Numbered from the stretch's first letter, positions 24,494 to 49,235 are shown. The stretch is DNA of 64,000 nt from Macrotis lagotis (GCF_037893015.1 NC_133662.1:205169696-205233695), one strand, 5' to 3'. The notes: generated by a model not told the origin, from the sequence alone. Numbers and translations are program-made.

Positions 24494-24658
24494 TTTTGTT
24501 GTTTTTATTTTTTTAAGTTTTTGCAAGGCAGTGGGGTTAAGTGGCTTGCCCAAGGCCACACAGCTGGATAATTATTAAGTGTCTGAGGCCTGATTTGAAC
24601 TCAGGTACTCCTGACTCCAGGGCCAGTGCTCTATCCACTGCGCTACCTCGCTGCCCCA
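24494..24658 (-). mobile_element. WSINE1-like SINE
   Basis: Reverse full-length copy. A 13-bp duplication AGCCTTGTGCATC/AGCCTTGTACATC (one mismatch) lies at 24481-24493 and 24659-24671. It appears inserted in another L2-like terminus. Confidence 0.92.
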
Positions 24659-24699
24659 AGCCTTGTACATCCTAATTAATATTTGCTGAATGGAAGAAG

Positions 24700-24845
24700 T
24701 GGTTTGACAGAATGGAGAAAGTGCTAAACTTGGAATCCTGAAGACTAACATTCGTATTCTGCCTCTGGCACTATTACTTGTGTGACCAATTCTCATCTTT
24801 AAATGACAGGGTTGAACTAGAATCCCTTCCAACTGAAATTCTATG
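24700..24845 (+). mobile_element. MIR-type SINE
   Basis: MIR-like order: GGAATCCTGAAGACTAAC, CTGCCTCTGGCACTA, TGTGTGACC, TCTCATCTTTAAA. Confidence 0.6.
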
Positions 24846-25424
24846 ATCATAATGAAATGAAAATTTTTAGAGGAATACTGAAAAATCTAACAATTATGGT
24901 GGAAGGGATGAGAAGTATTAACTAAGGAAGTCTCTGGAGAGCAACAATTAGTTATTTGGTATCTCTATTGATTAGTTTGATAAGAAAAATCATTCTGTCT
25001 GGCATTCACCTAGACAAAGGGTAAAATTGGATAGCCTATTTCTTTCCAGCCCAATGATGAGTAATTCATTGGTAAACTAAAGAGATTTTTATGACTGGCT
25101 CTCACTTAAGATGGAGTCAGATTGTGGAGTGGAGGAAGACAGAAACACTATGTCAAGAGCTGAGATTTCTGTCCTGAGAGAGAAAGCTATGTCCAAAAGT
25201 CCAACTATTCTAGACATATACTCCTGCAACAGAGAAGTGAGGGTGGTGGGAGGAAAAAGGTAGGTTTTCCAAAAGCTTTCTATGTTCTTGTTGATCTTCT
25301 CTTTGGTCTTCTAATAGAGGGTCACTTTTCTTTTATTACCTTAGAAGAAAACTAGAAATGATTTTCTAATAAAGATTAGGAAGAAGTCTGGATTAATAAA
25401 ATTTATTATGTTAAACAAGTTTCC

Positions 25425-25566
25425 TAATCTGGGGTCTATGAATTTTTTTTAAATTTGATATTTATTTCAATATCAGTTTTCTTTGTAACCCCATATATTT
25501 TATGCAATAAAAATATTATTCTGAGAAGTGATTCATAGGTTTCAATAGACTGCCAAAGGGGCCTGT

Positions 25567-25615
<49 letters not shown>

Positions 25616-25630
25616 ACAAAAGTGTTAAAA
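25425..25630 (+). mobile_element. Ancient repeat, family unknown, with (CA)n
   Basis: The wording TTATTCTGAGAAGTGATTCATAGG, CAATAGACTGCCAAAGGGG also occurs in diverged form at 31290-31510. A (CA)n tract occupies 25567-25612. Confidence 0.5.
25567..25612. repeat. (CA)n microsatellite
   Basis: Uninterrupted CA run. Confidence 0.97.
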
Positions 25631-25689
25631 ATAGCTAAGATCAACCCTTAATTGACACTGGAATGTCTTCTTTTAATGCTAACACTGCA

Positions 25690-25870
25690 TATATTATCTT
25701 GTATATAACTTATCATCATAGCTATTGACAGAATTGCTATTATTAGTCTCATTTTACAGAGAAGGAAACTGAGGCACAGAGCATTTGCTCAAGGTCATAT
25801 ACCTGAGGAATGATTTCAATTAGAATTTTTCTGTTTCCAAGTTCAATACTTTATGCATTGAGTTGCCTAG
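25690..25870 (-). mobile_element. MIR-type SINE
   Basis: CTCATTTTACAGAGAAGGAAACTGAGGCACAGAG followed by CTCAAGGTCATAT is the MIR core in reverse. Confidence 0.8.
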
Positions 25871-26009
25871 CTTGATTTAGATTTGAGACTTTTTCCTATT
25901 TCAGTAACTTAATACTTTTCAAATTGCTTTAAATAAAGTCCTGGATGACCAGAATTATTCAGAATATATATATATTTTTTTCAGTAGACAGAACCACAGT
26001 GTCAGAGAA

Positions 26010-28865
26010 AAGACAGAGATCACCTGAACTCTCTTCCAAACCACTTCAAATACATTTAAATAGTGACTAAATACATGTTAGAGCAGAACCCACAAAAAGA
26101 TGGAACGAAATAATTTTCTAGCCCAAGAAAACTTGGAGGAATGTCAGGAAAATTCTGTTGGTTGAGAGAAAAAAAGCCCAGTGTAACACCTGCAGCTCAG
26201 ACTGTCCCCAGCCCACAGACAATGGGGGGGGGGGGGTCTAGGGCAGTGGCAGTTTCCAGACTTTTCAAGGACTACTTGGAAAGTCAGCAGGAAAGGATGT
26301 TGCATCAGGTTCAGAATGGTGTCCAACTCAGGCCTCAGAAGCACTGATCTGGTCCAGTGGACCAGGAGCAGTCTTTGGGAATCATTGAACTGGCAGCAGT
26401 GGCAGCTTCCAGAACTCTCAGTTCACAGATAGTAAGGTGGTCAGAATGAGATTACAGAGGTCTCTTTACAATCACTGAGGCAGGGCACTGTTTTTTTTTA
26501 GCCCGTACTCTGATCTGGGTCTCAGTCTTGGGTCACAGTCCCAGGAAGAGGAGGAGTAGCATAACAGAGCTTGCTGCCCCAGGCAAGTGGGGACCCTCCT
26601 CACAGTACCAGGGAAGAAAGGAGCACTCGTGGTTACCAGGCCACAAATCTGTCCTTAGATCATATCACCTTGCAAGAAGTGAAAATTTGTAGGACCCTAA
26701 TAGTATCTCTGAAAGCAACTACAAAATTCTCCAAAAACATGGGACAGTGCTCCCTCCACCCTGGAAGTACAACTGTACCTTAACAAAGAATTAAAATCAA
26801 GTTATACCCTGGGGAAAGGAAAAAAGTCTTACCATAGAAAGTTAGTATGGTGACAAGAAAGATCAAAACACATAATCAGAAGATAGAAAAGTCAAAGTTC
26901 CTACATCCAACACATTGAATATAAATTTGTTTTAGGCTTTGGAAGAGCTCAAAAAGAATTTCAAAACTCAGGGAAGGAAGGTAGAAGAAAATTGGGAAGA
27001 GAAATGAGAGAAATATAAGAAAATCAGAAAAAAGATTCAGCAAGGTGGAGATACAAAAATATACCAAAGTTAATATCTTAAAAACTAGACTGGGCCAAGT
27101 GGAAGAAGAGATTTTAAAAAGCCAGTAGGGAGAAGAATGCCTTAAAAAAGCAAAATTGGCCAAATGGAATGGGAGGTACAAAAGCTTAATAAAGAAAATA
27201 ATTCCTTAAAATATACAATGGAGCAAAGAGGAGCTGATGACTTTGTGAGAAATCAAAAAAAAAAAAACCCTAAAGAATGAAAAACTAGATGACAATGTGA
27301 AATATCTCACTGGAAATATAACTGACCTGGAAAACAGATTCAGGAGAGATAATTTTAAAATTATTGCACTACCTGAAAACCATGATCAAAAAAAGAGAGA
27401 GCCTAGACATCATATTTCAAGAAATTATCAAGAAAAATTGACCAGATATTCTAGAAACGGGAGGAAAAGATAGAAATTGAATGAATCCACTAATTACTTC
27501 CTGAAATAAATGCCAAAATGAAAACTTCCCTGAATATTATAGCCAAATTCCAGAGCTCCCAAGTCAAGAAGAAAATATGAGCAGCAAGAAAGAAGCAATT
27601 GAAGTATCATGGAGTCACAGGACAAGAAAAGATTTAGCATCTTCTACTTTAAAGTATCCAAGGGCTTGGAATACAATATTCTGGAAGGCAAAAGAGCTTG
27701 GATTATAACCAAGAATCAACCACTCAACAAAACTGAGCATATTCTTTCAGGGGAAAAGCTGGACATTTCAATGAAATAGGGAAATTTCAAACTTTCCTGA
27801 TGAAGTCCAGAGCTGAACAGAAAATTTGGTTTTCAAAGAAAGGACTCAAATGGAGCATGAACAATTAAACAGGAAAGGCAAATCATAAGGGACTTAATGA
27901 TGTTAAACTGTTTTTATTTCTATATAGGTAGATGATCCTAGCAACTCATAGGAACTATCTTATTTATTAGGTCAGTTAAAGGGATATATAAAAATAGGAC
28001 CCAAGTGGGAGTGGAATGCTAAGGGATAATATAATAAGAAGATGAAGTTAAAGGATGAGAAGAAATGTACTGGGAGAAAGAGCAAAGAGGAGGTAAAATG
28101 TAGCATGTTATTTCACATTAAAATGGGCAATAAAAAAGCTTTTGCAGTGGAATGGAAAAGTGGGGGTGAGGGGAAATGAATGAGACCTATTTCATCATAT
28201 TTAATAAAGAGAGGGAATAATGTGGTCATTCAATTGGGTATAGAAATATATCCTACCCTCCAGGGAAGTGGGGGGGTGTGTGGAATAAGAGAAAGAGGAG
28301 GGGTGATAAAAGGGAGGACAATATGAGAAGGGTTAATTAGAAGCAAAACACTTTTGAGAAGGACAGGATGAAAGGAGAGAGAGAATTGAATAAACAGTAG
28401 GAGGGGATAATAGGATGGAGGGAAATACAGTTAGCAATAGTAACTGTGGGGGAAAACATTGAAACAAGTTTCTGTGGTAAAGGTCTCATTCTCAAACTTA
28501 CAGGACTGAGTCAAATTTATAAAAAAAAATAGCCATTCCCAAATGATAAATGATCAAAAGTTATGAACAAATTCCTAATGAGGTTATCAATGCTATTTAT
28601 GGCCATATTAAAAAAAATCTCACTTACTATTCACTGGAGAAATGCATTTCTGAGGAAAATACCTTATACCTAGGGATGTTAATAGGACAGAACAGAAAAA
28701 TGACAAATATTGGAGGGGATGAAGGAAAAATGAAAGTCTAGTGCACTTGTTGGAGGAGATGAAAAAATTCAACCATTCTATAGAGCAAAGGACTATAAAA
28801 CTATTCTTACCCTTTGACCTAGCAATGCCACCACCAGGTCTATATTCCAGTAAAGATGAAAAAAG
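26010..28865 (+). mobile_element. HAL1-like half-L1 element, copy B
   Basis: It aligns with copy A from the 5' UTR (about 26010-26660) through ORF1 (about 26900-27860), the purine-rich linker (27900-28430) and the ORF2 3' remnant (28450-28865). The junction lies at 28441-28450, where the copy A/B consensus leaves the L1 ORF2 start and enters the distal ORF2 text. A poly-G run interrupts the 5' UTR. The element is decayed, with no intact ORF. Confidence 0.7.
26224..26236. repeat. Poly-G run
   Basis: About 13 consecutive G residues inside HAL1-like copy B; liable to sequencing error. Confidence 0.9.
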
Positions 28866-28929
28866 GGAAGGAAAAAGGATATGATATATATGGATGGATA
28901 TTTAGAGCAATTCTTTCATTATTGACTAT

Positions 28930-29100
28930 TTCCATCATTTGTTATCTTAGCTGATTTTTTGGATGTGATATGAAACCTTATTTTAGTTCTTGTTTCTCAT
29001 ATTAGTGATTCAGAAAATTTTTTCATGGGTACATTAATAGTTTGTAATTTGTCTTCTGAAAACAGTTTGCTAATATCTACTCAACCATTTCTCCACTTAC
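28930..29100 (-). mobile_element. L1 ORF2 3' fragment, reverse
   Basis: TAGTGATTCAGAAAATTTTTTCATG then TTGTCTTCTGAAAACAGTTTGC then CAACCATTTCTCC follows the reverse strand of distal L1 ORF2. Confidence 0.6.
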
Positions 29101-29650
29101 ATGACTAAATTCTTAGATAAGTTTTTCATGAAATACTACAACAAACAATATCTTTACAAGTACAGATTTAACTAGGTGGGCAGATGATTTTCTAGATTTG
29201 TACCAATAATATTAAAAGGAACTACTTATATAGGAAAAAATAGGAAAAGGTATGACCTTTTCATCTAATTCATGTGTATTCAACTCTAGAAAGATTTCAG
29301 AGATTTGAATGAAGAACTTTAAATATGAGTGAATAGAAAGATTTCAGAGATTTGAATGAAGAACTTTAAATATGAGTGAAAAGCTTTTTTCAGGAAAAAA
29401 ATAAAGGATTGAGTAGTTTATTCTCAGTGAAGGATCATGACTTCAATATTTATTAGTAAATATGTAATATGCTCAATTGACATTGACTATTATTTTTCTT
29501 CTGTGAGTGAAAGATCTTAGAAATAAGGTCTAATTAACAACTGGATCAATATGGTCAGCATAAATATGAAGTTACAGACACTTAAAAAGTCCACTATTAT
29601 ATGAATGAGAAAACATTAAGTCCTAAAAACGTTATCTCTGGTTATAGGCT
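29101..29650. other. Amylase upstream flank without recognised repeats
   Basis: Apart from the 47-bp tandem duplication I see no transposon here. The flank may hold further regulatory sequence. Confidence 0.5.
29287..29380. repeat. Perfect 47-bp tandem duplication in amylase 5' flank
   Basis: Units at 29287-29333 and 29334-29380 are identical, both beginning TAGAAAGATTTCAGAGATTT. They end about 400 bp before the TATA box. Perfect identity implies a recent event or an assembly artefact. Confidence 0.95.
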
Positions 29651-29679
29651 TGGGAAATTTTACAGACTCTTTTCACCTG
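29651..29679 (+). promoter_or_regulatory. Candidate bipartite PTF1 site (TC-box plus E-box)
   Basis: TGGGAAA lies at 29651-29657 (reverse complement TTTCCCA, the TC-box) and CACCTG at 29674-29679 (E-box). Their centres are about 22 bp apart, close to two helical turns. The acinar factor PTF1 is known to bind an E-box paired with a TC-box at whole-turn spacing in pancreatic enzyme promoters, including amylase. The pair lies about 105 bp upstream of the TATA box, where such sites usually occur. Binding is inferred. Confidence 0.55.
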
Positions 29680-29783
29680 TTGAGTTTTGTAGTACTTGTA
29701 ATCTTTTTCAGAATACAAACAAGTCTGAGTTCCAAGTAGATATCCATTCAAATTAATATTTGCTAGTTTGTTTCTTGTAGATG

Positions 29784-29791
29784 TATAAATA
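29784..29791 (+). promoter_or_regulatory. TATA box of the amylase gene
   Basis: The sequence TATAAATA lies 43 bp upstream of the amylase ATG. It predicts a transcription start near 29812-29818 and a 5' UTR of only about 10-15 nt. The segment ACTTCAAAGCAAAATG at the start codon resembles other mammalian amylase leaders, with A at -3. The exact start site is inferred. Confidence 0.8.
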
Positions 29792-29826
29792 GTTGCTGAA
29801 AACAGTGGTGAGTACTTCAAAGCAAA

Positions 29827-42727
<12,901 letters not shown>

Positions 42728-42870
42728 AATTTCCAGAAACAATAAGCTAAATCAAATATCATGATGATTATTTCCCTCTTCTTGGACACACAGCTGTATT
42801 GAAAAACAAGAAATTCTCTGCTACATGATGTTAAGAAATACTATTAAAGATTATTGTCATGTACTAATTA
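42728..42870 (+). other. Amylase 3' UTR and poly(A) signal
   Basis: An ATTAAA hexamer lies at 42843-42848, about 116 nt after the stop, followed by a T-rich stretch. A second ATTAAA is at 42903-42908. Amylase transcripts normally have a short 3' UTR. The cleavage point is inferred. Confidence 0.6.
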
Positions 42871-43334
42871 GAATGTAATGATTACATCTTCTATTAGATC
42901 AAATTAAAATGGCATGTAAAGAAGAGCAAAAATATTTGTGTTTATTATGACTCCTATATTGTTATTCTTCTGTTTTTATTCCTTTTTGAAGGAAAATATA
43001 GGCCTTTATTTTGTTTTGGTTTTAGTTCATGGACCACTTTTATGGGGGCAAAATACATAAGACTTTCCCCCCCCCCAATTTCATCTGCAAAGGAACATTA
43101 CTACAATTAATAGGCAAAATAGATCTGCTTTTGGTGAAACAGTATATAGACTTATGAATGCATCTCAAATGGAATTATAAAGTTATGTATTCCAAAGCCT
43201 CACCCAACAGATGGATTTTTCCATAGTTGTCTTTCATTCTGCTTATTTCTTTAAAAGATGTATTAGATCTCATTTGTAGATTTGAGTCATATATGAACTT
43301 ACTAAATATTCCTTCCATGTCTGCATAGAAGTCA

Positions 43335-43565
43335 TTCATAAATAACAGGTAGCATTATTTAAACCTTGAGGGTTATAAAGTACCTTGCAAATTTTGTCCT
43401 CAAAGCAGCCCTTTGACTTAGATAGCATTATTATCCCTTTTTTAAGGATACAAATAGAAGTTAAGTGACCTGCACAGTCACAAAGTTGTGCATTATTTAA
43501 AGTCTAATTTGAACTCATTCCTTCTTGACTGGGCCTAGAACTACTTTCAGTGTGTCACCTAACTG
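43335..43565 (-). mobile_element. MIR SINE
   Basis: AGCATTATTTAAACCTTGAGGG ... TTATTATCCCTTTTTTAAGGATACAAATAG ... GTTAAGTGACCTGCACAGTCAC, reverse orientation. Confidence 0.75.
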
Positions 43566-43899
43566 CCTAATAATTATATTAAGTATATCCCTTAAGTGTG
43601 ACATTAACAATCAGTCAACAAATATTTATTAATGGTTTATTATGTATCAGATAGTAAAAATGCTTGTAAGGTCTAGTATTTGACCACAGTGTACATGCAC
43701 CTACACACAGTTTCTGATAAACAGCCTCCAGCTAATCATCTTCACTCTAGTCTCATCATAAGTAAATTATTAATTTATACAAGAAATAAAATTATTTCCA
43801 AATTATAATCTTTCTAGAGAATAAATGCCCCACCCCGGAAAGAACACTGAGAATCACTGCTCAGTGTTATATTATAGTCATAGAAGTCATCAGTATTAC

Positions 43900-43970
43900 T
43901 AATAATAACAGTATAATATTAATAATATTAATAATTTTAATAATTAATAATATTAACAATATTAACAATA
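43900..43970. repeat. TAA/ATT-rich low-complexity tract
   Basis: Imperfect AATATTAATAATT units. Confidence 0.85.
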
Positions 43971-44091
43971 ATGTATGGATAATGACATTATTTCATTTGT
44001 AATTCACAATCATTTGTGATAGAGAATAGTATATATATTTATGCCTTCTATTTTATAAATAAGATTTTTCAGAGGCAATCTAGTTTCAAGG

Positions 44092-44365
44092 AGAGCCAGC
44101 TAGGTTGCAGAGTGAATAGAGTGCTGGGCCTGGAGTCAGGAAGATTCATCCTGCTGAGTTCAAATCTGCCTTCACACTATCTAATTGTGTGTCCCTGGGC
44201 AAGTCACAACCCTTTTTGCTTTAGTTTCCTCAGTTATAAAAAGAACTGGAGAAGGAAATGCAAACCACTCTAGTATATTTGCAAAAAAACCCAAACCCCC
44301 CCCCCAAACCCCAAAAAGGATCATGAAGAATTGCACATGACTGAAGCTATTGAATAAGACTTAGA
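44092..44365 (+). mobile_element. Mar1-like SINE
   Basis: tRNA-like head (GGGCCTGGAGTCAGGAAGA) and tail GAACTGGAGAAGGAAATGCAAACCACTC ... GATCATGAAGAATTGCACATGACTGAAGC, typical of this RTE-type SINE. A C-run lies in the middle. Confidence 0.75.
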
Positions 44366-45320
44366 AGCTGCAGGGAAAAGGATTCACTAAACATAACAAA
44401 GTTGCTAAATGGCAGAGCAAAGAATCCTAGGATCTCAGATTTAGAGAGTTTAGAGTTTATCCAGTCTAAAAGCAGCTCATTTAATTCTAAGTTGTAATTC
44501 TTTTTCCATTATGCCACACTGTCCCTCAAAGTAGTTTTTCTAATCCTTTCATTTCTATGGGTCCCCGTTAATAACCCTTTGAAACAAACCATTGGTAAAT
44601 CCAGACCACATTTCCTAAATCATTATTTTCAAAATTTTTGATCATGTTATGTTATTAAATTTTTTTCTGAGAATGCAACCCTATTTATTTAATAAATTCT
44701 ACTTACCTAGGAACATATATGCATGTATTGATGACTATGCAGATAATTATATATATAAATGAAATTTATGCAGAAATAGAAATTTCAAAGAGATGAGATA
44801 AAAATAAAATAATATTTGATTTTAAGTATTTAGAGGGAGACACTGGAATTTATGGAATAGTAGAAGAGTTTCAAACTTTCTTCCAGTTTCTAATTTTAGC
44901 AATACATGCATCACACTATGTTACCTCTCCAAATACGCATAAGGATAATGACACATTATTTCATTTGTGCTTCCCAACCCATTCTGATAAATTTTTAAGT
45001 ATATATCTTAAAAAATTATTCATGAATTTTCTTTCTCTGTTACAAACATTTACAGATTACTCAACTTTGTGAGATATCTCTTGTAACAAAGTAAAATAGT
45101 TAAGTAAAATTAAGAATATAGTGATTTCATCTGAAAATGTATGCATGTATTCGAAATCTATGTATTTATGTGAAAATGTATCTCTGTTTCCTCTCCCTTA
45201 TGCCTACCTCTTTGTAAAAAAAATATCAAATTGAGCTGTATATAAAACAAATCCCTTAGTGAGTATATACAAATATATATATGATATTAATATATAATAT
45301 CACTAAATAATATGTAACAT

Positions 45321-45543
45321 TGTTGAGTCCCTTTCTGGACTCCCTCAACCTTTCCCAGATGAGTGTTGAAGGGGCGGGAGACATGGAAGACAAGTTCTTT
45401 ATACACCAAGGTCTCTGTTTATTCACCAGAATACAAGTACTTAAATATCCTTCCCAGAACCAATCCATTCCCACTCCCATGCCACTTAGTAAATCAACGT
45501 TATGATGTTCAAGGGCACCAGGGGATGAAGATTCCCACACACA
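45321..45543 (-). mobile_element. Solo LTR of an endogenous retrovirus
   Basis: On the reverse strand it begins TGTGTGTGGG and ends CTCAACA (TG...CA). It contains a TATTTAA-like box and an AATAAA polyadenylation signal (reverse of 45417-45425), with about 100 bp of R/U5 after it. It is flanked by a 4-bp duplication ACAT (45317-45320, 45544-45547). There is no internal proviral sequence nearby, so it is a recombined solo LTR. A 223-bp length is short; the family is not known to me. Confidence 0.7.
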
Positions 45544-45689
45544 ACATTCCCTAAAATAACATAACATAACACATATGTGTGTCATTCCACAGCCTAAATC
45601 CATTCTCTCTCATCAGGAATATTATGTGGTAATTGTATTGATCATAATTAAGCTCCATTGAATGTTGAATGTTGAAATTATTGGATTAA

Positions 45690-46885
45690 ATTTTTTTCAT
45701 CCTAGTTCTACTCATTTCATTTTTCAGTTATTAAAAAAATTCTCAAGATCGCTCCCTTTTTTAATATTGATACTATGGTATAAATTGTGATGGTTCTTTT
45801 TTTTACTCTGCATCAATTCATATGTTTTTCTCCAACTTTTTGAAATCATCTATTTATTATTTCTTATAGTTCATTTCTTAAGCTGTATCACATTCATATA
45901 ATACAGTTCATTTAATTGTCCCTCAATTAAAAGGCATCCATTTAGTTTCAATTTTTTTAAATTAACACAAAAACAAAAATTCTGTTATAAATATTTTTGT
46001 ACATAAAGAATTTTTTACTTTGTTTAATCTCTTTTATATACAGACCTATACATGATATAGCTGGGTCAAAAGACATGTATTATTTAGTAACTTTTTTCCT
46101 TTATTTTTATATTTGTTTATGGGATGGTTATACTCATTCACAGGTCTGCCAGTACATTAATGTGTCTGTTTTTCCATAGCCCATCTAACAGTGATCATTT
46201 TCCATTTCTTTAGATTATTTATCAATTGGGTAATGTTTATTTTTCCTACAAATTTGAATCCATTTCTTATATATCTTGGAAATGAGAACCTTTTACAGAG
46301 AATCTTGTTGCAAAGGTCTTCCCCAGTTGTTTCCCCTTTTAATTTTTCCCCTATTAGATTCATTAGTACAAATATAGATGTGTTTAAATTTAAGTGATCA
46401 AAATTATCCATTTGATCTTATGGAATCCTCTCTATTGTTTGGTCAAATTCATAGGGAGGAAGCAAAAATCAAGAATCTCATGAGAAATAACTAAGGAAAT
46501 GAGAATGAAGGGTGCCTACAATGCCATATTTCAAAAAATATAGTAAAAAGTAGCAATTATTAAAATATTTGATATTAATTAGAAAAGAAATTAATCACTG
46601 GAAGAGTAGGTATATATACTATAATGGTCTAGTATACTATTATTAGACATACACAAAGACTCCAAACTCAAAAACCTATAAACACAATTATTGGCACAAG
46701 AACTCACTAGAGAAATTTGAATTGTAGAATGGAAGATACTAGATTTTTACCAACATTTCATATCTTTTTATAAAGACAAGTTCCAAATAGATATATAACC
46801 TAGATTTAAAAAAGACCACATTATTTATCAATTATAAAAATCATATGATTAATGAATTGGAGGAAAAGTTCATAATTTGTAACTT
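45690..46885 (-). mobile_element. L1 with 5' inversion (twin-priming type)
   Basis: 45690-46444 is reverse-strand distal ORF2. 46450-46885 is forward-strand ORF2 from just upstream. The outer end of the forward part (about 46885) and the inner end of the reverse part meet at the same ORF2 point, the layout expected after twin priming. Diverged and non-coding. Confidence 0.6.
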
Positions 46886-47789
46886 TGGATGAGTTGCTTA
46901 ACTTTCCAGTACTTTATATCATGAAGATGATAAGTTGGGAAAGAAAGTGATGACTTTCATTGATAGAGGACTTTTCTCACTTGGGATTTCCTCATACCAA
47001 TGAAATTCCAATTCTTAATTAAAGTGATTAGCCCTCTTCTGACAAATTAAAAGCCATTTTTGCCTTTCCAATAGACATTACAGAATTTGACTGGAGACAG
47101 ACACCAGTCCCCACAGCTAAGTTGCAGTAGAGTTGAAGACCCAAAAAAGACAAAGGCTTGTTAAGGGGCAGAGGTACTTAATGAGCCACTCTGATAAGTA
47201 TATTATCTTTTTTTGATATAAAGAGAGAAAAATACCAATGGGATTGCTTCAACCAAAAATAGAATTGCCATAAAAAAACAAAAATTTGCAGAGTTTTTTT
47301 TTTTTGGTGGCAATATATGTGACATGACTAAACACACCTCTGTTTTGAGGGAAATGCTAAGAAATTCTAAGTAATAAAATCCCAGAATTGAGAGGGGAAT
47401 GTAGGGGTAAACTCTTTGAGAGCTCAATTTTCTCTTAGAAATGAATAATCCAAGAACTGAAGAGATAAAGACAATTTCCCAGTTCACTCAGAGAAGGGCA
47501 GATTTGGGACTAGAATTTAATTCTCACTACCATTTTCTGCTCATTATACCATCCTACCCTTCTTGGATTAAATTGAATTTCAGTTTTTTATCTGTGTTTC
47601 TATTCTTCAAGTCACTTTATAGAGTCAAAAGAATTTCTAAGTATAAAGATGCCAATTCTACTTTGTCATCAAAAAAGTGAGGGGAATAAAGGTTAAAGAA
47701 AAATAACTTAAAAGAGTTCCAGTTAAAAACAGAACAAAAAAAAAACCTTCTTTTTTCAACCAAAGGGAAAAGTTTAAAGAAAAGATTTT

Positions 47790-47967
47790 GGGGGCTGCTA
47801 GGTGGTGCAGTGGATAGAGCACTGGCCCTGAAGTCAGGAGTACTTGAGTTTAAATCTGACCTCAGACACTTAATAATTACCTTCTGTATGACCTTGGGCA
47901 AGCCACTTAACCCCCTTTTGCCTAGCAAAAATCTAAAAACAACAACAACAACAACAAAACAACAAAA
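47790..47967 (+). mobile_element. WSINE1-like SINE
   Basis: Full head and core, with a (CAA)n tail. Short direct repeats AAAGAAAAGA lie at 47776-47785 and 47968-47977. Confidence 0.9.
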
Positions 47968-47977
47968 AAAGAAAAGA

Positions 47978-48820
47978 CCTTTAAAGGCTTTCATCAGAAA
48001 TTGAACAGATGGGCAAATATACAATCTGCTTGCCCTATTTGCCCTTTGTCTTTGAATATAAATTTAGAGTTGGGGGAGGGGATGATTTAATGTGGCACAG
48101 GGCCATTGGCACAATTTGTTTTTAAGTAGAAATGGAGTTATCAAAGAGTTTCAGGTACAAAATACACTAGACTCAGATTGGGATGAGAAATGGAATCCTG
48201 AATCCCCCCCATTCCCACACCCCAAATCTACAATATGCAGCTAACTTTGTGTTCTTAGATTTCTTTAGGGGCATTTTGTGTTTCATATCTTCATTTCCTG
48301 CCAGTTTAGTTTAATATATAGTTTAAGTCATGATCTTTGATTTTTAGTTTGGTAATATGCTGTACTGAAGAAAGCCATATGTTATTCCTTAATTTACCCC
48401 TCCCCCCAAACCCATATTTTGAAGTCTCTAAGAGATATAGGCTGTCAGAACTGGACGGTAATTTGGAATAGATCTAGTATTGACTCAATTTTCCACAAAG
48501 TCATCCTAGACAAAACTCTCTTTTTTCTGACCTCGCCCATTCCCATGGCACCCACACAAAGGATCAGGTTAAAAGGTATTGTAGTAGAAATGGAAAAAAA
48601 AGCCTTTTTTTGAGATTAGAGTAGAGAGCAATGCTCAAATACCTTCATTTCAACATATTACATCAGGTAGTATTTCTCATCCCATTAGAATGATGGCATT
48701 AAGAACAGCAGTAGATTGTCATTCTCTATAGCATTATATGTACATGTATTTGTTTATATAATACAGTAATTCTACTTTATATTCTAAGACTTAAAAATAA
48801 ATTTTCTTCACAACTACAGA
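47978..48820. other. No gene or clear repeat recognised
   Basis: Unassigned intergenic DNA. Confidence 0.5.
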
Positions 48821-48824
48821 GAAG

Positions 48825-48965
48825 TAGGCTGTACAAATCTTTTTATCCCCATTTTGCAGATGGGGAAACAGTGATTTGCTGACTTGCCTATGGTCATATG
48901 GGTAGCAAACAGGAGCCCAGGTCCCCTAACTCTGTCAAGTGCTTTTTCTACTGTACCAAGATGTT
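48825..48965 (-). mobile_element. MIR SINE
   Basis: TATCCCCATTTTGCAGATGGGGAAAC then GGGTAGCAAACAGGAGCCCAGG, reverse orientation. Confidence 0.8.
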
Positions 48966-49059
48966 CTCCACCCCATCCCTTTATCTTTATTGAAGAGTTT
49001 TTGTCTATTCAACAGAAAGGTGTATGCACAAATTATTAAAGTCTTGGCAGCAAGAAGTT

Positions 49060-49235
49060 TCATAGAAAGAAAGAACTCAAGGAATTAGCTAGTTCAACCC
49101 CAACTCATAATGTAAATGTAAAAGCTGTGGTCAGAAATGGCATGATCTTTGCCCAAGGTTGAATTGGTTGAAAGCTTAAGAGTGGAATTCAAACTCATAT
49201 CCTATTACTTCAAATCCAGCACCTTTTCCATGCTA
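49060..49235 (-). mobile_element. MIR-type SINE
   Basis: CTAGTTCAACCCCAACTCATAATG ... TTTGCCCAAGGTTGAATTGG ... AATCCAGCACCTTTTCCATGCTACC. Confidence 0.65.

Noticed and set aside
47617..48024. 135-codon reverse-strand frame
   Set aside because: Crosses a SINE and its (CAA)n tail; no independent support.
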